The notes under the pieces: generated by a model
The model's input: only the letters and a program-made list of their open reading frames with translations
Database searches by the model: none
What the model was told of the DNA's origin: nothing
Shown here: piece by piece, positions 9,929-22,965 of the stretch
Position numbering within the stretch: position 1 is the stretch's first letter
Layout: every line of letters begins with the position of its first letter
NCBI GenBank assembly: GCA_021849505.1
Contig: JAJZSW010000018.1
Location: 1 to 40,593 of the forward strand
From: Pseudomonadota bacterium
Lineage (GTDB): Bacteria > Pseudomonadota > Gammaproteobacteria > Burkholderiales > Rhodocyclaceae
Direction of reading: 5' to 3'
DNA length: 40,593 nucleotides
Made by a program: the position numbers and the translations under genes

Positions 9929-12900
9929 ATGCTGCACACCCATCTCGCCAACCGTCCCGAGGCGCTTGTTGCCGCGCTGGCGGCGCTCCAGCGTGTCGAT
10001 CCGCTGCCGTTGCCGGAGCCGGAGACGGTCGTCGTGCCGTCGACGGCGCTGGCGCGCTGGCTGGGCTTCCGCCTCGCCGACGCGCTGGGCATCGCGACGC
10101 AGAATGCCTTTGTGTTTCCGGCAGCCTACGTCTGGCAGCTGTTCGGGCGCGTGCTGCCCGAGGTCGCGGCGAGCAGCCCCTTCGACCGCGCGGCGATGCA
10201 ATGGCGTCTGCTGCGCCTGCTCGGCGACAGCCGCGCGCCGGAAGTCGGCCATTACCTCGACGGCGACGACGGCACGCGCCGCTTCGAGCTGGCAGGGCAG
10301 CTCGCCGCGCTGTTCGACCGCTATCTGGTCGAGCGGCCGGACTGGATCGCGGCCTGGAGCGCCGGACGCCAGTGCGGGCTCGGCGCCGACGAGGCCTGGC
10401 AGGCCCAGATATGGCGCGCCTTGCTGGACGAGATTCCGCGGGTGGCCAAGGAACACCCGCGCGAACGCTTCCTCGCGGCCCTGCGCGCGCAACCGGCCCT
10501 GCGCGCCCGCCTGCCGCGCCGCCTCGGCCTGTTCTGCGTCGATGCGATGCCGGCGCTCTACTGGGACGTGTTCGCCGCCCTCGCGGAATGGATCGACCTG
10601 CATGTCTTCGTGCTGGCGCCCTGCCGCGCGTACTGGGGCGATATCGAACGTACGCGCACGCGCTTGCGCCTCGAGATCGAGCAGCCGGACGCCGCCGTGC
10701 TGTTCGAAACCGGCCATCCGCTGCTCGCCTCGCTGGGCCGGGCGCGGCAGCATGCGACGGTGCGCCTGGCCGACACGGCGGCGCAGTTGCCGAGCGCCGA
10801 GCATGCCTACTTCGCAGCGCCTCCCGCGACCCTGCTCGGCCGCGTGCAGCGCGACATCCTCGAATTGGAAGCGAGCCATGAGGTTGCGCCCGACGCGAGC
10901 CTGCAGATCCACGACTGCCACGGCGCGCAGCGCGAGGCCGAGGTGCTGCTGGACCGGCTGCTCGAGCGTTTCGAGGCGCTGCCCGATCTGCAGCCCGCCG
11001 ACATCCTGATCCTGACGCCCGACATCGAGACCTACGGCCCGATCGTCGCGGCGGTGCTGGCCAACGCGCCGCGTGCGCGGCGGATTCCCTGTGCCGTCGC
11101 CGACCGGCCGCTGGCGACGCTGCCGCTCTGGCGCGCGCTGCGGCAGCTCTGCGTCGTCGCGGCGGGCGAACTCGACGCGGAAAGCGTGCTGGCGCTGCTC
11201 GACGAGCCCGCGCTGCGCCGCGCCTTTTCCATAGACGAGGGAGAGCTGCCGCGCCTGCGCGACTGGTTGGGCGAAGCCGGCATCCGCTGGGGCATCGACG
11301 CGGTATCGCACAGCTGGCGCTTCGGCTTGCGCCGGCTGCTGCTGGGCGTGGCGCTGCCGAATGAACCCGAACGCCTCTGGCAGGGCATACTGGCGCTGCC
11401 CGGCATCGAGGGCGAGCGGGCCGACCTGCTGGGGCGCTTCATCGACTTTGCCGAGGCGCTGTTCGAGCTTGCCGCAAAAGTCAGTTCGCGCGAGACGGCA
11501 CCGGAGTGGTGCCGCTTGCTTGCCGCGACGCAGGAACGCTTCCTTGCCCCCGACGAGGCCGAGGAAGCGCAGGCGCAGCGGCTGCGCGCGGCGCTGGCGC
11601 AGATCGAGGCGCTCGCGCAGGCGACGCAGTGCGCGGTGCGGCTGCCGCTCGCCGTGCTGCTGCGCGAACTCGATGGCCGGCTCGCCGAGCAGGCGTCGGC
11701 GCAGGCCTTCGTTTCCGGCGCGGCGACCATCGCCGCGCTGCAGCCCGGCCGCCCGGTCGCGGCGCGCATCGTCTGCCTCGTCGGCATGAACGACGGCGCC
11801 TGGCCGCGGCCGGCGATGCCGCAGGGTTTCGACCTGATGGCGGCGCATCCGCGTCCCGGCGACCGCAACCCGCGCGGCGAGGAACGCCATGCCTTCCTCG
11901 AAGCCCTGCTGTGCGCCGGCGATGTATTGATCGTCACCTACGCGGGGCGCGATCCGCGCAGCAACCTGTCACTGCCGCCCGCCGCGCCGCTCGCCGAACT
12001 GCTCGACACGCTGGTGGCGATGACCGGCTTGCCCGCGGACGAGATCGTCCTCAGGCATCCGCTGCAGCCCTTCGGCAGCGATTATTTTTCCGGGACGACC
12101 GGGCGCCTGTTCAGCTTCGATGCCGAGCATTGCCCCGCGCCGGCGAGCCGGGCAGTCGCCGCCTTCAGCGCTGCTGGCTACGTGCTGCGCGACGAAGAGG
12201 TGCAGGAAATCGAGCTCGCCGAGCTGCAGCGGTTTTTCGCGCATCCGGTGCGCTACTTCCTGCGCGAGCGCCTCGGCATCCATCTCGAGGAGAGCGAGGA
12301 ACTGCTGGCTACCTACGAGCCTTTCATTCCGGACCATCTGGAAGCCTACCAACTGCGCGAGGCGCAGTTCGGCGCGCTGGCGGCCGGCCAGGCGGAAGAC
12401 GAGGCCGATGCCTTGCTGCGCGCGCGCGGCTGGCTGCCGCAGGGCATCGCCGGGACGCTTGCCGCCCGCGCCGCCCGCGCGGAGGCCTTGCCCCTTTGGG
12501 AGGCAGCGCAGCCCTGGCGGGAAGCGCTGCGCCAGCCCGATTGCGCCGTGGCCTTCGAGTCCGCCGGCCTGCGCCTCGCCGGGCGGCTGGACGGGCTCAC
12601 GGACCAGGGCCTCTGGCGCGTGCGCCACGGCCGCCTGCGCTCACGCGATCGCCTGCGCCTCTGGCTCGACCACCTGCTGCTGAACCTTGCCGCGCCGCCG
12701 GGCGTGCCGCCCGTCAGCACGCTGATCGCGCGCGACGACATGCTGAGGCTCGCGCCCGAACCTGCGGCGGCGGAGATCCTGTCCGACCTGCTGGCGCTCT
12801 ATCGGGAGGGTGCGGCGCGCGTATTGCCGTTCTATCCGGAAACGGCGTGGGCCTGGCAGGCGCAGAAGAACTGGCGCCGCGAGTGGGAAGGCGATCGTTA

Positions 12901-13051
12901 CCACGGCAAACCCGGCGAGCGCGACGATGACTACATCCGGCTCGCCCTGCGCGATAAGGTTCACGATGGCGACGACCCGCTCGGCACCGAGTTCCAGTTG
13001 CTCAGCCGCCGGGTTTTCGACCCGTTGCTACACAGAGTCGGCGATGGCTGA
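9929..13051 (+). CDS. recC: RecC, exodeoxyribonuclease V gamma subunit
   Basis: The 1040-residue subunit of the RecBCD helicase-nuclease contains helicase-like folds without intact ATPase motifs; RecC is the part that recognises Chi in E. coli. Recognition rests on the N-terminal segment (VPSTALARWLGFRLADALGI, then NAFVFPAAYVWQLFGRVLP), on LGLFCVDAMPALYWDVF, on QIHDCHGAQREAEVLLDRLL, and on VCLVGMNDGAWPRP, all typical of RecC. It is a little shorter than the E. coli protein (1122). recB starts eight bases before its stop. A 19/26 match to the dispersed repeat occurs at 11477-11502. The start has no clear Shine-Dalgarno sequence. Confidence 0.95.
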   Translation: MLHTHLANRPEALVAALAALQRVDPLPLPEPETVVVPSTALARWLGFRLADALGIATQNAFVFPAAYVWQLFGRVLPEVAASSPFDRAAMQWRLLRLLGDSRAPEVGHYLDGDDGTRRFELAGQLAALFDRYLVERPDWIAAWSAGRQCGLGADEAWQAQIWRALLDEIPRVAKEHPRERFLAALRAQPALRARLPRRLGLFCVDAMPALYWDVFAALAEWIDLHVFVLAPCRAYWGDIERTRTRLRLEIEQPDAAVLFETGHPLLASLGRARQHATVRLADTAAQLPSAEHAYFAAPPATLLGRVQRDILELEASHEVAPDASLQIHDCHGAQREAEVLLDRLLERFEALPDLQPADILILTPDIETYGPIVAAVLANAPRARRIPCAVADRPLATLPLWRALRQLCVVAAGELDAESVLALLDEPALRRAFSIDEGELPRLRDWLGEAGIRWGIDAVSHSWRFGLRRLLLGVALPNEPERLWQGILALPGIEGERADLLGRFIDFAEALFELAAKVSSRETAPEWCRLLAATQERFLAPDEAEEAQAQRLRAALAQIEALAQATQCAVRLPLAVLLRELDGRLAEQASAQAFVSGAATIAALQPGRPVAARIVCLVGMNDGAWPRPAMPQGFDLMAAHPRPGDRNPRGEERHAFLEALLCAGDVLIVTYAGRDPRSNLSLPPAAPLAELLDTLVAMTGLPADEIVLRHPLQPFGSDYFSGTTGRLFSFDAEHCPAPASRAVAAFSAAGYVLRDEEVQEIELAELQRFFAHPVRYFLRERLGIHLEESEELLATYEPFIPDHLEAYQLREAQFGALAAGQAEDEADALLRARGWLPQGIAGTLAARAARAEALPLWEAAQPWREALRQPDCAVAFESAGLRLAGRLDGLTDQGLWRVRHGRLRSRDRLRLWLDHLLLNLAAPPGVPPVSTLIARDDMLRLAPEPAAAEILSDLLALYREGAARVLPFYPETAWAWQAQKNWRREWEGDRYHGKPGERDDDYIRLALRDKVHDGDDPLGTEFQLLSRRVFDPLLHRVGDG
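11477..11502 (+). repeat. Possible decayed copy of the dispersed repeat (19/26), inside recC
   Basis: Both ends match (AAAGTC and GAGACGGCACC) but the centre differs; it encodes KVSSRETA in the same frame in which better copies encode KVGAGGTA. It could be chance. Confidence 0.25.
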
Positions 13052-16000
13052 ACGGCACTTCGTCCCCCTCGCGTCGCCCTTCGAGGTCGAACTGGCCGGC
13101 ACGCGGCTGCTCGAAGCCGGCGCCGGCACCGGCAAGACCTGGACGATCGCCGCGCTGGTGCTGCGCCTGCTGCTCGAGCAGCGCGTCGAGATCGGCCGCA
13201 TCCTCGTCGTCACCTACACGCGCGCCGCGAGCGGCGAGCTGCGCGGCCGCATCCGCGCGCGGCTGGCCGAGGCGCTGGCGGCGTTCGCCGCGGGCACGGC
13301 GGCGGAGCCCTACCTGCAGGCGCTGGTCGAACGCCACGATGCGCGCGAGGCGCAAGCGCGGCTGCGGCTGGCCATCGAGAGCTTCGACGAGGCGGCGATC
13401 TTCACGATCCACGGCTTCTGCCAGCGGGCGCTCGGCGAAACCGCCTTCGCCGCCCGTCTGCCTTTCGAGCGCGCGCTGATCGCCGACCAGGGCGAACTGC
13501 TGGCCGCCGTGGCGCGCGATGCCTGGCGCAAGGCGATGGCGGATGCCTCGGCGCCCTGGGCGCAGTGGCTGATCGGCCAGGTGCCAGGCCCCGACGGACT
13601 GGTCGCCAAGGTCAAGGCGCATCTGGGCCGCGTCGATGCCCGGCTGGTGGCGCCCGAGCCAGCGGAACGGGAATCGGTAGAGCGGGATTTTTTTGCGGCG
13701 GCCGACACTGCGCGCGCGTACTGGCAATCGGATGCGCAGCTCATCCTTGCCTGGCTAGCCAACGCAAACCTCAACCGGCAAAGCTACAGCGCGGCAAAGA
13801 TGCAGCCGCGCATCGCCGCGCTCGATCACTGGATGTCTGCCAAGCCAGCACTGTTGCCGTTGCCGAAAGATGCCGATCATTTCGGGCTTGCAAAGATCAG
13901 CGCACGACTGAATCAGGGGGGGCAGCCACCGGATCACCCCTTCTTCGCCGCGATGGATGAACTGCTGGCGTGTGCTCAGCGCCTGCAGGCAGTGTACGAA
14001 GCCGAGACCCGCCGTCTGTTGCGGGATTTCCTGCTGGCGGCGCGCGTCGAGCTGGCGGAAAGAAAGCGGCGCAGCGGCCAGCAGACCTACGACGACCTGC
14101 TCGTCGATCTCGACCGGGCGCTGGCGGGTCCCGCCGGGCCGCGGCTGGTCGAGAGCCTGCGGGCGCGCTACCGCATCGCGCTCGTCGACGAGTTCCAGGA
14201 TACCGACCCCCTGCAGTTGCGCATCTTCACGCGCATCTTCGGCACGACCGAGCGGCCATTGGTTTTCGTCGGCGATCCGAAGCAGGCGATCTACGGCTTC
14301 CGCGGCGCGGACATCTTCGCCTATCTCGAAGCGCGGGCGCGCGCCGACACCGGCTACGCGCTGCTCGACAACCGGCGCTCCGATGCGCCGCTGCTGGCTG
14401 CCGTGAATGAGCTGTTCGCGCGGCCGCTGCCCTTCCTGCTCGACGGCATGCCCTATGAGGCGGCGCGCCCCGCGGACATGACGCGGGCGGTGTTGACCAT
14501 CGCCGACGATTCTGCACCGCTGACGCTGTGGACGATGCAAGCGCCGCAAGGGGCTAAAAGCTTCACGAAGGATGCGGCGCGCGCGATGGCCGCCGAGGCG
14601 GTCGCCGCCGACATCGCCCGGCTGCTGCGGCTGGGCGCGTCAGGGCAGGCCACCCTCGACGGCCGTGCCCTCTGCGGCGGCGACATCGCGGTGCTGGTGC
14701 GCAAGCACCACGAAGGCGATGCCGTCCGGGCGGCGCTGGCACGCCACGGCATCGCCAGCGTCAGCGGCGGGGGTGGCAGCGTCTGGCACAGCGACGAGGC
14801 CGTCGAAATCGAGCGCCTGCTGCTCGCGGTGGCCGCCCCGGCGCGCGAGGGGCTGGTGCGCGCGGCGCTGGCGACGGTGTTGCTCGGCGCGGATGCCGTG
14901 CGGCTGGCCGCCTGGCGCGACGACACCGATCAGGCTGGCGCGTGGAGCGAGCGGCTGGAGCGCTTCCACGACGACCTGCTGCTGATGCGCGAGCGCGGCT
15001 TCATGGCGATGTGGCGCCGGCTGCTGCGGCGCGAGGAGGTGGTCGCGCGCGTGCTCGCCCGGCCGGACGGCGAACGCCGCCTGACCAACTACCGCCATCT
15101 CGCCGAACTGCTGCAGGCGGCCGAGCAGGGCGCCGCGCTCGATGCCGAGGGACTGGCGCGCCACATCGTCCGCCAGCGCGATGCGCCGGAAGGCGAGGAA
15201 AGTCAGCTGCGGCTGGAGAGCGACGCGCGGCTGGTGCGCATCGTCACGCTGCATGCCGCGAAGGGCCTGCAGTATCCGGTCGTCTATTGCCCCTTCCTTT
15301 GGCTCGGCCCCGAGGAGGACGACAAGGGCTGGCCCGTTTTGGCGCACGACATGGCGCATGGCGATGGCGCGGCCTGCCTCGATTTCGGCTCGGACGCGCT
15401 CGCCGCCCTGCGCGCGCGGGCCGACCGCGAAAGCGCGGCCGAGGAGCTGCGCCTCGCCTACGTGGCGCTGACGCGCGCCGAGCATCGCTGCGTCGTCGCC
15501 TGGGGCAAGGTCAACAACTGCGCGCGTTCACCGCTGGCCTGGCTGCTGTTCGGGCCGCGCGCAGACGTCGATCGCGACCCCCGCGCCTGGCTGGCCGACT
15601 GGCTGGCCGCACATGACGAAACGGCGGCGCTGCAGGACCTCGAAGCCCGGCTCGACGGCGCATTGCGCGTCATGCCGCTGCCCGCGGACGGCGTCGCCCC
15701 CGTGACTGCCGAGGAAGCGGCGCCAGCACTCCAGCCACGGGTGTTCGCCGGAAGGATTCCCGCCCCCTGGCGGGTGCAGAGCTTCTCCTCGCTCGCCGCC
15801 CGCCTGGCGGAGGAGGCGGAACGGGGTGATGTGGCGGATCGCGATGCGGTCGTGCCGCATAGTGCCGTCGCGCCAGCGCCGACTTTCAGTTCGATTCACG
15901 ATTTCCCCCGCGGCACGCGGGCGGGCAGCTGCCTGCACGCCCTGTTCGAGCGCATCGACTTCCAGCAGCGCGCGCCGCTCGGCCCGGTGGCTGCGGCCGT

Positions 16001-16496
16001 GCTGGAGGAATTCGGCTACGCGCCGGAATGGCGTCCGGTGCTCGCACGCCTGGCGGGCGACGTGCTCGCCACGCCGCTGAACGCGGCCGGCCTGAAGCTG
16101 GCCGACATCCCGCGTAGCGAGCGCCTGGTCGAACTGGAGTTCGCCTTTCCACTCGGCTCGCCCGCAGAACGGGAAGGCTACATGAAAGGCTTCATCGACC
16201 TGGTGTTCCGCCATGAAGGCCGCTGGTACATCGTCGACTGGAAGTCGAACTGGCTGGAGGACTACGGGCCGGCGGCGCTCGAGGCGGCGATGCAGGCGCA
16301 CCGCTACGACCTGCAATTGCGCATCTATGCGGCCGCGCTGCAGCGGGCCCTGGCGCTGCGCGAGCCGCAACACGACTGGGAGGCGGGCTTCGGCGGGGTG
16401 TTCTACCTGTTCCTGCGCGGCATGCGGCCGGGCAGCACGGACGGCATCCACTTTTCCCGGCCATCGCTCGGCGAGATCGCGGAGTTCTTGCCATGA
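13044..16496 (+). CDS. recB: RecB, exodeoxyribonuclease V beta subunit (helicase-nuclease)
   Basis: The 1150-residue superfamily 1A helicase carries the single nuclease domain of RecBCD. Walker A GAGTGKT is at 26-32. Further helicase motifs are FTIHGFC, LVDEFQDTDPLQ, VFVGDPKQAIYGFRGAD, VTLHAAKGLQYPVV and LAYVALTRAEHR. The C-terminal nuclease residues are all visible: His965 (SCLHALFE), Asp1052 (GFIDLVF), Asp1065 and Lys1067 (DWKSNW). The ATG at 13044 overlaps recC by eight bases; the stop overlaps recD as ATGA. A 23/26 repeat copy lies in the linker before the nuclease domain (AVAPAPTF, about 940-948). Bases about 13680-14010 show lower GC and different codon choice, hinting at a mosaic segment. 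Confidence 0.97.
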   Translation: MAERHFVPLASPFEVELAGTRLLEAGAGTGKTWTIAALVLRLLLEQRVEIGRILVVTYTRAASGELRGRIRARLAEALAAFAAGTAAEPYLQALVERHDAREAQARLRLAIESFDEAAIFTIHGFCQRALGETAFAARLPFERALIADQGELLAAVARDAWRKAMADASAPWAQWLIGQVPGPDGLVAKVKAHLGRVDARLVAPEPAERESVERDFFAAADTARAYWQSDAQLILAWLANANLNRQSYSAAKMQPRIAALDHWMSAKPALLPLPKDADHFGLAKISARLNQGGQPPDHPFFAAMDELLACAQRLQAVYEAETRRLLRDFLLAARVELAERKRRSGQQTYDDLLVDLDRALAGPAGPRLVESLRARYRIALVDEFQDTDPLQLRIFTRIFGTTERPLVFVGDPKQAIYGFRGADIFAYLEARARADTGYALLDNRRSDAPLLAAVNELFARPLPFLLDGMPYEAARPADMTRAVLTIADDSAPLTLWTMQAPQGAKSFTKDAARAMAAEAVAADIARLLRLGASGQATLDGRALCGGDIAVLVRKHHEGDAVRAALARHGIASVSGGGGSVWHSDEAVEIERLLLAVAAPAREGLVRAALATVLLGADAVRLAAWRDDTDQAGAWSERLERFHDDLLLMRERGFMAMWRRLLRREEVVARVLARPDGERRLTNYRHLAELLQAAEQGAALDAEGLARHIVRQRDAPEGEESQLRLESDARLVRIVTLHAAKGLQYPVVYCPFLWLGPEEDDKGWPVLAHDMAHGDGAACLDFGSDALAALRARADRESAAEELRLAYVALTRAEHRCVVAWGKVNNCARSPLAWLLFGPRADVDRDPRAWLADWLAAHDETAALQDLEARLDGALRVMPLPADGVAPVTAEEAAPALQPRVFAGRIPAPWRVQSFSSLAARLAEEAERGDVADRDAVVPHSAVAPAPTFSSIHDFPRGTRAGSCLHALFERIDFQQRAPLGPVAAAVLEEFGYAPEWRPVLARLAGDVLATPLNAAGLKLADIPRSERLVELEFAFPLGSPAEREGYMKGFIDLVFRHEGRWYIVDWKSNWLEDYGPAALEAAMQAHRYDLQLRIYAAALQRALALREPQHDWEAGFGGVFYLFLRGMRPGSTDGIHFSRPSLGEIAEFLP
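15861..15886 (-). repeat. Dispersed repeat copy (23/26), inside recB
   Basis: On the minus strand the copy reads TGAAA then the core with G to C at position 17 (the same variant as the hpnC copy) and ends ACT instead of ATC. In recB it encodes AVAPAPTF in the linker just before the HDFPRGTRAGSCLH segment of the nuclease domain. Confidence 0.85.
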
Positions 16497-18100
16497 GCCT
16501 GCCGTCCGTCGTCGCCCATTTCTCCCGCTTCCTCGGCAAGGAAGACCCGCTCGGCGAGCAGGCGGCTGCGCTGGCCGCACTGGCGACGCAGGCCGGCCAT
16601 GTCTGCGCCGATCTCGACTGCGAGGCCGGCTGGGGGCCCTGGGCCGCCGAGCTGGATGCCGCGGCGCGCGCGGACTGGCGCGCGCGCCTGCCGTCGCTGG
16701 AAATCGTCGGCACGGCGGACGACTGGACGCCGCTGGTCTGGGACGGCCGCCGCCTCTACTTGAGGCGCTACTTCGAATACGAGCGCCGCGTCGCCGCGGA
16801 TCTGCTGGCGCGCAGCGCCGCGCCTGCGGCCCTGGACGCGAGCGACGAGGCGCGGCTGGCGGAACGTTTCGCCGACGCCGGCCAGCGCGCGGCGGCGCGC
16901 ATCGCGCTGACGCACCGGCTGGCGCTGATTGCCGGCGGGCCGGGGACCGGCAAGACACACACGCTGGCGCGCATCATCGGCCTGCTGCAGCTCAGCCATC
17001 CCGGCCTGCGCATCGCCCTCGCCGCCCCGACCGGCAAGGCGGCGGCGCGCATGGGTGAGGCGCTGCGCGCCGCCGGCGTCGAGGTTGCCGCCGGTGCGCG
17101 CACCGTGCATCGCCTGCTCGGCGTGCGCGCCGCCGGCAACGGCTTCCGGCATCATCGCGAACGGCCGCTGGCGGTGGATGTGCTGGTCGTGGACGAAGCT
17201 TCGATGATCGACCTGTCGCTGATGGCGCATCTGCTCGACGCCCTGCCGGCGGCGGCGCGGCTGATCCTGCTCGGCGACCGCGACCAGCTCGCCGCCGTCG
17301 AGGCGGGCGCGGTGTTCGCCGACCTGTGCGACAGCCCACGCCTGGCCTCCTGTGTCGCGCCACTGACCACGAGCTTCCGCTTCGGCGCAGACAGCGGCAT
17401 CGGCCGGTTGGCCGAACGGCTGCGCGCCGGCGACGCGGCGGGCGCGCTCGCCCAATTGCAGGCGGGGCAGGGCGATCTGGACTGGGTAGCGCAGGGCGAC
17501 CAGCGCGCCCTGATCGACGCGGCACGCGAGGGGTACCGCGACTTCCGGCAAGGCGTGGCGGAGGGCCTGGCCCCGCCGGAACTGTTTGCGCGCTTCGACC
17601 GCTTCCGCCTGCTGTGCGCCCACCGGCAGGACGCTGCCGCGCTCAATCGGGCTTTGGGCAGCGGGGCCTTGGGCAGCGCGGGCATGCGTCCCGCAGCGGG
17701 CACGCCGATCATGGTCCTGCGCAACGATGCGCTGCTGCGCGTGTTCAACGGCGATATCGGCCTGGTTCTGCCTGACCCGGCGGATGGCCAGCTCAAGTGC
17801 TGTTTTCCCGGCGACGCCGGGAACACCGGTAACGCGTGGCGCTGGATTCCGCTGCAGCGCCTGCCTGAATGGGAACCGGCCTGGGCGATGACGGTGCACA
17901 AGTCGCAGGGCTCGGAATTCGGGGAGGTATTGCTGGCGCTGCCGGACAGCATCTCACCGGTGGCGACGCGCGAACTGGTCTATACCGGCGTTACCCGGGC
18001 GAAACGGCGCGTGACGCTCCGGGGCGGCGCGGAAGTGCTGGGCGCGGCGATAGAACGCCGCGCCGAACGCATGTCCGGCCTGCGCGAACGTCTGCGATGA
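16493..18100 (+). CDS. recD: RecD, exodeoxyribonuclease V alpha subunit (5'-3' helicase)
   Basis: The 535-residue SF1B helicase drives RecBCD on the 5'-ended strand. Walker A GPGTGKT is at 149-155. Then come APTGKAAARMGEAL, TVHRLLG, VLVVDEASMIDLSLM (Walker B), ILLGDRDQLAAVEAGAVF, and the C-terminal motif MTVHKSQGSEFGEVLLALP plus ELVYTGVTRAKRRV. It is shorter than E. coli RecD (608) but has all the helicase motifs. The start overlaps the recB stop as ATGA. Its stop is three bases from the stop of the converging small gene at 18104. Confidence 0.96.
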   Translation: MSLPSVVAHFSRFLGKEDPLGEQAAALAALATQAGHVCADLDCEAGWGPWAAELDAAARADWRARLPSLEIVGTADDWTPLVWDGRRLYLRRYFEYERRVAADLLARSAAPAALDASDEARLAERFADAGQRAAARIALTHRLALIAGGPGTGKTHTLARIIGLLQLSHPGLRIALAAPTGKAAARMGEALRAAGVEVAAGARTVHRLLGVRAAGNGFRHHRERPLAVDVLVVDEASMIDLSLMAHLLDALPAAARLILLGDRDQLAAVEAGAVFADLCDSPRLASCVAPLTTSFRFGADSGIGRLAERLRAGDAAGALAQLQAGQGDLDWVAQGDQRALIDAAREGYRDFRQGVAEGLAPPELFARFDRFRLLCAHRQDAAALNRALGSGALGSAGMRPAAGTPIMVLRNDALLRVFNGDIGLVLPDPADGQLKCCFPGDAGNTGNAWRWIPLQRLPEWEPAWAMTVHKSQGSEFGEVLLALPDSISPVATRELVYTGVTRAKRRVTLRGGAEVLGAAIERRAERMSGLRERLR

Positions 18101-18103
18101 GGT

Positions 18104-18349
18104 TCAGCGTCCCTGCTGGATCTTGTTGAGCATGCGGGCGCGGCCGGATGCCTCGGCCTGGTTGGCCGCCGAAACCTGCCGTCCGTAGGCGTCGCGATCC
18201 TCCTTGGAACGCTTCACCGCCTCGATGCTCTTGATGCAGCGCCAACGCGATCCTGTCTTGGTGACCAGCAGCTTCATCTCCTCCACGGGGTGATGCGTGC
18301 GGCAGTGATAGCAGTAGCGCGTCGCGGGTTCTTTTTTCTCGGTGCTCAT
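18104..18349 (-). CDS. Small conserved-type protein with CxxC motif, function unknown
   Basis: The 81-residue basic protein has CYHC (Cys13, Cys16) followed by RTHHPVEEM, and a third cysteine in RWRCIKS (Cys38). A short zinc-binding knuckle with Cys and His ligands is plausible, but I cannot name the family. The C-terminal half is helical and polar (AVKRSKEDRDAYGRQVSAAN). It lies after parC on the same strand but has its own promoter with TATAAT at 18360-18365 (minus strand), only ten bases before the ATG, giving a leader of about four or five nucleotides. Its stop nearly touches the recD stop. Confidence 0.75.
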   Translation of the reverse strand: MSTEKKEPATRYCYHCRTHHPVEEMKLLVTKTGSRWRCIKSIEAVKRSKEDRDAYGRQVSAANQAEASGRARMLNKIQQGR

Positions 18350-18359
18350 AAGCCTGCGG

Positions 18360-18384
18360 ATTATACCTGTTTCGAGTATTTAGC

Positions 18385-18388
<4 letters not shown>
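18360..18388 (-). promoter_or_regulatory. Sigma-70 type promoter for the small Cys-containing gene
   Basis: On the minus strand TTAAGC (18383-18388) and a perfect TATAAT (18360-18365) are 17 bases apart. The -35 box overlaps the parC stop codon. The start codon at 18349 is so close that the mRNA would be nearly leaderless. Confidence 0.7.
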
Positions 18389-22766
<4,378 letters not shown>

Positions 22767-22791
22767 TTATTAAAAAATGTGGGGGGCGGAC

Positions 22792-22820
22792 TTTACGCCA
22801 AAAGGCATTTCCGCTATAGT
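22792..22820 (+). promoter_or_regulatory. Sigma-70 type promoter for tRNA-Arg
   Basis: TTTACG (22792-22797) and TATAGT (22815-22820) are 17 bases apart, and the predicted start lies about ten bases before the tRNA. The 136-bp region between parE and the tRNA (22701-22836) holds no gene. Confidence 0.7.
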
Positions 22821-22836
22821 GCGCGCCTCGTTCAAG

Positions 22837-22913
22837 GCGCCCGTAGCTCAGTTGGATAGAGTACTTGGCTACGAACCAAGGGGTCGGGCGTTCGAATCGC
22901 TCCGGGCGCGCCA
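22837..22913 (+). tRNA. tRNA-Arg (anticodon ACG)
   Basis: A 77-nt tRNA with encoded CCA. The acceptor stem is GCGCCCG/CGGGCGC with discriminator G. The anticodon arm is CTTGG/CCAAG with loop CTACGAA (anticodon ACG, read as ICG after editing). The T-loop is GTTCGAATC. Confidence 0.98.
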
Positions 22914-22920
22914 GAACACG

Positions 22921-22952
22921 AAAGCCGGTGACCGCAAGGTCATCGGCTTTTT
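22921..22952 (+). terminator. Terminator after tRNA-Arg, probably bidirectional
   Basis: A 13-bp stem AAAGCCGGTGACC/GGTCATCGGCTTT with one G-U pair and loop GCAA is followed by a T run. Because the stem starts with AAA, it can also terminate the converging membrane-protein gene whose stop is at 22966. Confidence 0.9.
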
Positions 22953-22965
22953 CCTTTCTGCGCGG

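Noticed and set aside
8996-11890. Long minus-strand open frame opposite recC
   Set aside because: It crosses the AEC gene end, the palindromic element and dtd in another frame, has no recognisable domain, and recC is clear on the other strand.
13688-13694. T7 run in recB as a phase-variation tract
   Set aside because: Seven bases is short, the frame is intact, and there is no reason to expect phase variation of recB.
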